Assembly (NCBI GenBank): GCA_036272915.1
Contig: DATAXV010000235.1
Span: 1 to 22,317 of the forward strand
Source of the DNA: DATAXV01 sp036272915
GTDB lineage: Bacteria > Chloroflexota > Dormibacteria > Dormibacterales > Dormibacteraceae
Direction: 5' to 3'
DNA: 22,317 nt
The notes beneath the pieces are model-generated. The model worked only from the letters and a program-made list of their open reading frames with translations, did no database searches and was not told the DNA's origin. This document shows, in pieces, positions 14,842 to 22,317 of the stretch (position 1 is the first letter of the stretch; each line of letters starts with the position of its first letter). The position numbers were made by a program, and so were the translations under genes.

Positions 14842-15438
14842 GTCAGGACCCCTCCCAACAGGACCTCTGGTCAGGTGGACGGAGCGGGGTGTGAACGGCC
14901 GGGCACGGGGCCAGAGCCGCGTACCGTCGGTCCGGCCGGCTCCGGACGAGCCTCTCCGGATCCTCGAGCCGCCCCGCTCGCGGACACCGGATCCGCGTCG
15001 AGGTGGCCTCCCGCCCGCTTCGAACGGGGATGGCTGGCGTCCTTCGAGCGCCGACCATGGTCGTGATCAGGTTAGCAACAGACCCGGTTCCGCGCAGGAC
15101 AAATGATCCGGACCCGGGCACGCCGAAGACACCGGCGAGAGACGGGGTCTCACCGTCGCCCATGCATCGCTTCCCCAGCAGCTCGGCCACGAACCCCGCC
15201 ATCCTAGCCGCCCGCGGATGGCCGGCACCCCCTGAATCGGCAGTCATGTCCCGCACCATGACGCGGCACGCCTGCGGCACTAGCACAGTCCGCATGCTAT
15301 TGACAAGGGCTCGCAGCGAAAAGGGAGACTTCGTCCCGCGGCCGGGCGTTTGTCCCGATCGGCCGGGCAGGGAGCGACCGAGGCGGACGGTTGCGTACGG
15401 ATCCGCGCACCGCCACGGCCGGCTCCGGCCGGCCCTGG
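14842..15438. other. 597-bp region upstream of the NRPS without a convincing gene
   Basis: It holds the NRPS promoter and leader plus the 3' flank of the GT4 gene. No protein family is recognised with confidence on either strand. A minus-strand frame runs unbroken from 15442 to 14843; its section from ATG 15248 to about 15050 has coding-like third-position GC and reads smoothly (AGFVAELLGKR, then ETPSLAGVFGVPGSGSF), weakly recalling the N-terminus of thiamine-diphosphate enzymes. The rest is Arg/Pro-rich and looks non-coding. A minus-strand TTGTCA at 15306-15301 with TGCTAGTG downstream is a weak promoter candidate for the NRPS, implying a leader of about 430 bases. Confidence 0.4.
15417..15434 (-). 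terminator. GC-rich hairpin after the GT4 gene
   Basis: GGCCGGC, loop of four, GCCGGCC: a perfect 7-bp stem starting five bases after the GT4 stop codon. No T-run follows, so it is at most a U-less terminator or a 3'-end stabiliser. Confidence 0.4.
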
Positions 15439-16701
15439 TCACCAGAGGTCCTCGATCAGCTGGGCCGGGGCCGAGGCCACCCCCCGGTCGCCGAGCGCGG
15501 CCTCATAGGCGGCCTCGATCCGGGGCAGGATCATGGCCGCCGTGAAGAGGCTGGCCCGCTCGCGGGCCGCCCTCCCCAGCCGTTCTCGCAGATCGGGGCT
15601 GTGGCAGAGGCGAACCAGCGCCGTGACCAGAGCGGTGGCGTCGCCGGCCGGGACCATGAGCGCGTTCTCCTCGGGCGTGAGCATGTCGGTGATGCCGCCG
15701 ACCGGCGTTGTCACCAGCGGGCAACCGGCCGCCATCGCCTCCAGCACGGCGGTCGGGCAGGGGTCGGGCCAGACGGACGGGGCGACGGCGACCGTGCAGC
15801 TGTGGAGGCCCCGCATCACCATCGAGTGCGGGCAGTCCTGCATCATCCGCACGCCCTCGGGCAGATCGGTCGGGGTCCGCCTCACCCGCCGCCCGATCAG
15901 CACCAGCGGCGGCAGCCCGGCGGTGGTGCGATAGGCCGTGAGCAGGACGTCGAGGCCCTTGTCCGCGACCAGATCGCCGACGAAGAGGATGAAGGGCTCG
16001 GCGGGGAACGGCTCGGCCGGCGCGCCGCGGTCCCCGCCCGCCTCCCAGACGCCGTCGGGCAGGAAGTTGGGGATGACCTGGAAGGGGACCCTCCCCCGGT
16101 CGAGGCCGCTGCCCAGGGCGACCGCGGCGCTGACCGCGATCACGCCGTCCAGACGCCGCTCACGAGAGCGCCGGAACGCCATCGTCGCCACCGCCGTGCC
16201 GGCACCCACGACCGGGCCGTAGTGATGGGCGGCGCAGCCCAGGCAGCGGGACGGCGCCGGGCCCGGGCAGATCGCCTTGCCGTGAAGCATCAACCGCTTG
16301 GTGGCGCAGGCGTGGCCATAGTCGTGGAGGGTGAGCAGCAGAGATGCCCCGTACCTCCTGGCCATGGGCAGGGCAGAGTGGACCGTCCAGTCGTGGGCGT
16401 GGATCAGATCCGGGCGCTCCCGCTCGACGACGCGGCGCAGGCCGGCGACCAGCCCTGGATCGGGCAGGGGCGGAGCGTACGGGCGGCGCACGTCGGAGAA
16501 CAGGAAGGGGAAGTGCTGCACCGTGGAGTGGAGGCGGTGGACCCGGACCATGCCGTCGTCGCCGCCGCTCCCCTCGGTCCCGATGGTGGCCACGGCCACG
16601 CTGTGACCGCGGGCGGCCATCGCCCGCGCCAGCGACTGGACGTGGCCGGCCTGCCCGCCGCCGATGGGCGGGTAGAACTGGCTGAGCAGCAGCAGCTTCA
16701 C
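15439..16701 (-). CDS. GT4-family glycosyltransferase (GT-B fold)
   Basis: A 420-residue retaining glycosyltransferase. The N-terminal Rossmann domain opens VKLLLLSQFYPPIGGGQAGH with the Gly-rich acceptor loop, then LIHAHDWTVHSALP. A Cys-rich stretch (CATKRLMLHGKAICPG, then CLGCAAHHYG) is shared by a GT4 subgroup. The C-terminal domain has FILFVGDLVADKGLDVLL and the sugar-nucleotide region WPDPCPTAVLEAMAAGCPLV, where the first Glu of EX7E is replaced, leaving the second Glu in LEAMA. No membrane segment. Start: GTG 16701, where homology begins; GGAGG is 12 bases away, rather far. The frame continues upstream to 16917 but that part is not protein-like. Divergent from the trehalose synthase fusion. 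Acceptor unknown: polysaccharide, glycolipid or a sugar on the NRPS product are all possible. Confidence 0.88.
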   Translation of the reverse strand: MKLLLLSQFYPPIGGGQAGHVQSLARAMAARGHSVAVATIGTEGSGGDDGMVRVHRLHSTVQHFPFLFSDVRRPYAPPLPDPGLVAGLRRVVERERPDLIHAHDWTVHSALPMARRYGASLLLTLHDYGHACATKRLMLHGKAICPGPAPSRCLGCAAHHYGPVVGAGTAVATMAFRRSRERRLDGVIAVSAAVALGSGLDRGRVPFQVIPNFLPDGVWEAGGDRGAPAEPFPAEPFILFVGDLVADKGLDVLLTAYRTTAGLPPLVLIGRRVRRTPTDLPEGVRMMQDCPHSMVMRGLHSCTVAVAPSVWPDPCPTAVLEAMAAGCPLVTTPVGGITDMLTPEENALMVPAGDATALVTALVRLCHSPDLRERLGRAARERASLFTAAMILPRIEAAYEAALGDRGVASAPAQLIEDLW

Positions 16702-16978
16702 CTCGGGCCCGTGCCTCCGCCCGCGGTCACTGGCCCCTGAGGAAGCATTCGGTTCGACGCTAGCGGGCACCCCCGCCGACCTGCCATGGGCCGATGGAGG
16801 CCAGCCGGGACCCGTGCCCAGCGGCCCCGGGACATCCCGCCACGCGGAGATGCGGGGACCGACGGAGACGGCCCACGCTACGGATAGCGGCGAGACCCTG
16901 TAACCTGATAGTGACAACTGAGCGTTCCCGGCGGGCCCCCGTGCGAACCCGCCCTGGGCGGCGCCGTCACCGGCCGGC

Positions 16979-17043
16979 CGGTGCGACCGGTGCTATCGGT
17001 GCGATCCCACGCGGGCGCGCGTGCGGACGCCCGCCGGTGCGAT
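16979..17043 (+). repeat. 9-bp direct repeats CGGTGC(G/T)A(C/T) upstream of treS-mak
   Basis: Three head-to-tail copies at 16979-16987, 16988-16996 and 16997-17005 (CGGTGCGAC, CGGTGCTAT, CGGTGCGAT), and a fourth exact copy of the last at 17035-17043. They sit 75-140 bases before the start codon. They could be stacked activator sites; the function is inference. Confidence 0.6.
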
Positions 17044-17071
17044 CCTGTTGCGGAGAACCGACGGTCCTGGA

Positions 17072-17087
17072 GGCGCCGGCCGGCGCC
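17072..17087. promoter_or_regulatory. Perfect 16-bp GC palindrome upstream of treS-mak
   Basis: GGCGCCGGCCGGCGCC is self-complementary and could fold in RNA as a 6-bp stem with a GGCC loop. It ends 19 bases before the AGGAGG of the next gene. It may be an operator or a 5'-UTR hairpin; all-GC palindromes also arise by chance in such DNA. Confidence 0.35.
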
Positions 17088-17117
17088 CGACCTGACGCAG
17101 CCGATGAGGAGGGATTG

Positions 17118-20284
<3,167 letters not shown>

Positions 20285-20288
<4 letters not shown>

Positions 20289-22186
20289 CCGAAGTAGCGC
20301 AGCCGCCGAGCCTCCTCAGCGAGGACGACCTCTACCTCTTCAACCAGGGCAACCACTTCCGCCTCTACGACAAGCTCGGCGCCCACCCCGGCGAGCGGGG
20401 CACCCAGTTCGCGGTCTGGGCGCCGAACGCGGAGAGCGTCTCCCTCGTCGGCGAGCACAACGGCTGGAGGCCAGGCGCCGACGCGCTTCAGGAGCGCGGG
20501 AGCTCGGGCATCTGGGAGGGCTTCGTCCCCGGCCTCGGTCAGGGAGCCGCGTACAAGTACCACATCCGCTCCCGGACCGACGGCTACGAGGTCGATAAGT
20601 CCGACCCCTTCGCCTTCACCGCCGAGATCGCGCCCCGGACCGCGTCGAGGGTGTGGGACCTCGGCTACGAGTGGCACGACGAGGAGTGGATGCGAAGCCG
20701 CGTCCGGCACAACGGGCCCAAGGCGCCCTGGTCCATCTACGAGATGCACGTCGGCTCCTGGATGCGGGTCCCCGAGGACGGCAACCGCTCCCTCTACTAC
20801 TGGGAGCTCTCGGGGCGGCTGGCCGACTACCTCGAGCGGACCGGCTTCACCCACGTCGAGCTGCTCCCGGTCATGGAGCACCCCTTCTACGGGTCGTGGG
20901 GCTACCAGACGACGGGCTTCTTCGCCCCGACCAGCCGCTATGGGACCCCGCAGGACTTCATGGAGCTGATCGACAGCCTGCACCGGCGCGGCATCGGCGT
21001 GATCCTGGACTGGGTTCCCTCCCATTTCCCCACCGACCAGCACGGGCTCGGCTACTTCGACGGGACCCACCTCTATGAGCACGCCGACCCTCGGCGCGGC
21101 TTCCACCCAGAGTGGACGAGCTTCATCTTCAACTCCGGCCGGAACGAGGTCGCCGCCTTCCTCATCTCCAGCGCGCTGTTCTGGCTCGACCGCTACCACG
21201 CCGACGGCCTGCGCGTGGACGGGGTCGCCTCGATCCTCTATCGCGACTACGCCCGCAAGGACGGCGAGTGGGAGGCGAACGAGCACGGCGGCAACGAGAA
21301 CCTGGAGGCGATCGACTTCCTCCGCCGCCTCAACACCGAGGTCTACAAGGGCTTCCCCGACGTGCAGACCGTCGCCGAGGAGTCGACCGCATGGGCGGGC
21401 GTCTCCCGCCCCACCTACGTCGGCGGCCTCGGCTTCGGCATGAAGTGGGACATGGGCTGGATGCACGACACGCTGCAGTACATGAGCCTCGATCCCATCC
21501 ACCGCCGGTACCACCACGACGAGCTCACCTTCCGCAGCATCTACGGCTTCAGCGAGAACTTCGTGCTGCCCCTCTCCCACGACGAGGTCGTCTACGGCAA
21601 GGGCTCGCTCTACGGGAAGATGCCGGGCGACGACTGGCAGAAGCGCGCCAACCTGCGCCTGCTCTACGCCTGGATGTGGGTGACCCCGGGCAAGAAGCTG
21701 CTCTTCATGGGCGGCGAGATCGGCCAGTGGTCGGAATGGCAGCACGACGGCGCGATCGAGTGGGATGAGCTGGAGTGGGAGGAGCACCGCGGCATCCAGC
21801 GCTGGGTCACCGACCTCAACCAGCTCTACCGCTCGGAGCCGGCAATGCACGAGCTCGACTTCGATCCCGCCGGCTTCTCCTGGATCGACGGCGGGGACGC
21901 CGATCAGTCGGTGGTCTCGGTGCTGCGGTCCTCATCCGACGGCCGGCACCTGGCCGCCGTCCTCAACCTGACGCCGGTGCCCCGCGAGGGCTACCGCATC
22001 GGCGTGCCCGAGGGTGGCTTCTGGCGCGAGGCGCTGAACAGCGACGCCGGGACCTACGGCGGTTCGGACAAGGGCAATGCGGGCGGTGTCGAGGCCGCGG
22101 CGTTCCCCTGGCACGGCCACCCCTTCTCCCTGCGCCTGACCCTGCCGCCGCTTGGCGCCCTCATGCTCACGCCGACCGCCGACTGA
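20285..22186 (+). CDS. glgB: 1,4-alpha-glucan branching enzyme
   Basis: A 633-residue GH13 branching enzyme that cuts alpha-1,4 chains and rejoins them as alpha-1,6 branches. An N-terminal CBM48 domain (about 30-130: FAVWAPNAESVSLVGEHNGW) is followed by the barrel: WSIYEMHVGSWMR, HVELLPVMEHPFYGSWGYQ, DGLRVDGVASILY with nucleophile Asp312, VAEESTAW with Glu365, and LPLSHDEVVYGKGSL with the third carboxylate. A C-terminal beta domain ends the protein. It lacks the extra N1 module of longer GlgB proteins, which explains 633 rather than about 730 residues. Its ATG overlaps the treS-mak stop (ATGA), so translation is coupled and the pair makes substrate for, and then branches, the glucan chain. 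GlgE is expected elsewhere in the genome. Confidence 0.96.
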
Positions 22187-22317
22187 GCGGACACGCCCTC
22201 GGGCACCCGGAGGGGATGAAAATGGGTGGGTCGGCCAGACGTGGAAGGAGTCCGGGCGTTCATTGATGCCCGCGAGCTCGTGACTGAGGGTGGGCTGGCG
22301 GGCGAGTAGGAACCCCG
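22187..22317. other. 131-bp downstream flank of glgB
   Basis: No gene recognised. CCCTC (22196-22200) pairs with GAGGG (22210-22214), with possible inner GG/CC pairs and a bulge, giving a weak hairpin ten bases after the stop codon, without a T-run. It may be a poor terminator. The rest is G-rich and unassigned. Confidence 0.3.

Larger units (their letters stand above)
16702..17117. other. 416-bp divergent intergenic region between GT4 and treS-mak
   Basis: No convincing gene on either strand; readings through it are Arg/Pro/Gly-rich. It carries three tandem 9-bp repeats and a fourth distant copy (16979-17043), a 16-bp GC palindrome (17072-17087) and the ribosome site AGGAGG (17107-17112) of the treS-mak gene. 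A possible -10 GATAGT lies near 16917-16922 in a short less GC-rich patch (TAACCTGATAGTGACAACTG), without a clear -35. Confidence 0.5.

Noticed and set aside
11929..15066. Open frame of over 1000 codons on the plus strand opposite the NRPS
   Set aside because: It is antisense to a clear NRPS. In very GC-rich DNA the frame opposite a gene rarely meets stops, and its composition is rich in Val/Asp/Gln/Arg with no recognisable motif.
15300..15305. Consensus TTGACA on the plus strand
   Set aside because: No -10 element at 16-18 bases and no plus-strand gene downstream; probably chance.
16794..17117. N-terminal extension of the TreS-Mak reading frame
   Set aside because: Arg/Pro-rich and unlike the family; a strong AGGAGG sits five bases before the GTG at 17118.
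22196..22214. Intrinsic terminator after glgB
   Set aside because: The stem is imperfect and no T-run follows; noted only as a weak hairpin in the flank entry.

Overview
The window is very GC-rich and tightly packed. Several genes start on GTG, and at least three have a TANNNT hexamer 6-7 bases before the start codon, the arrangement of leaderless transcripts. It also carries a fused trehalose synthase-maltokinase and a small secondary-metabolism locus. This suggests an actinomycete-like or Chloroflexota (Thermomicrobia-like) soil bacterium. The phylum cannot be settled from the sequence alone.

Left part (1-4.9 kb). A C45-family acyltransferase/hydrolase runs off the left edge on the minus strand, behind a perfect 16-bp palindrome. 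Next come a small YCII-domain protein (+) and an HxlR-type regulator (-). The regulator is divergent from a drug-efflux-type MFS transporter (+), which is followed by a SAM-dependent methyltransferase and a GNAT acetyltransferase. The last four look like a self-contained regulator/efflux/modification unit.

Middle part (4.9-10.1 kb). Two tandem, partly near-identical GH172 (DUF2961) glycoside hydrolases (-) are divergent from a TetR regulator (+) that heads an operon with a cytochrome P450. TGACCA/TGGTCA half-sites sit between them. The P450 meets a Gfo/Idh/MocA oxidoreductase (-) stop to stop with no gap. The oxidoreductase is preceded by an Arg-rich 14-codon ORF that has an ideal Shine-Dalgarno and overlaps its start codon (ATGA).

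NRPS part (10.2-15.4 kb). A 4'-phosphopantetheinyl transferase (+) overlaps tail to tail with a one-module NRPS (-; C-A-PCP-TE, 1307 aa). The condensation domain has lost both histidines of HHxxxDG (it reads RQVLFDP), while the A, PCP and TE active sites look intact. The PPTase can activate this NRPS. The P450 and oxidoreductase are candidate tailoring enzymes, which is inference from proximity.

Right part (15.4-22.3 kb). A GT4 glycosyltransferase (-) is divergent from a trehalose synthase-maltokinase fusion (+), which is coupled by an ATGA overlap to the glycogen branching enzyme GlgB. These are the trehalose-to-alpha-glucan steps of the GlgE pathway; GlgE itself is not in the window. The 416-bp divergent region carries 9-bp direct repeats and a 16-bp palindrome. 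About 600 bp upstream of the NRPS remain unexplained.
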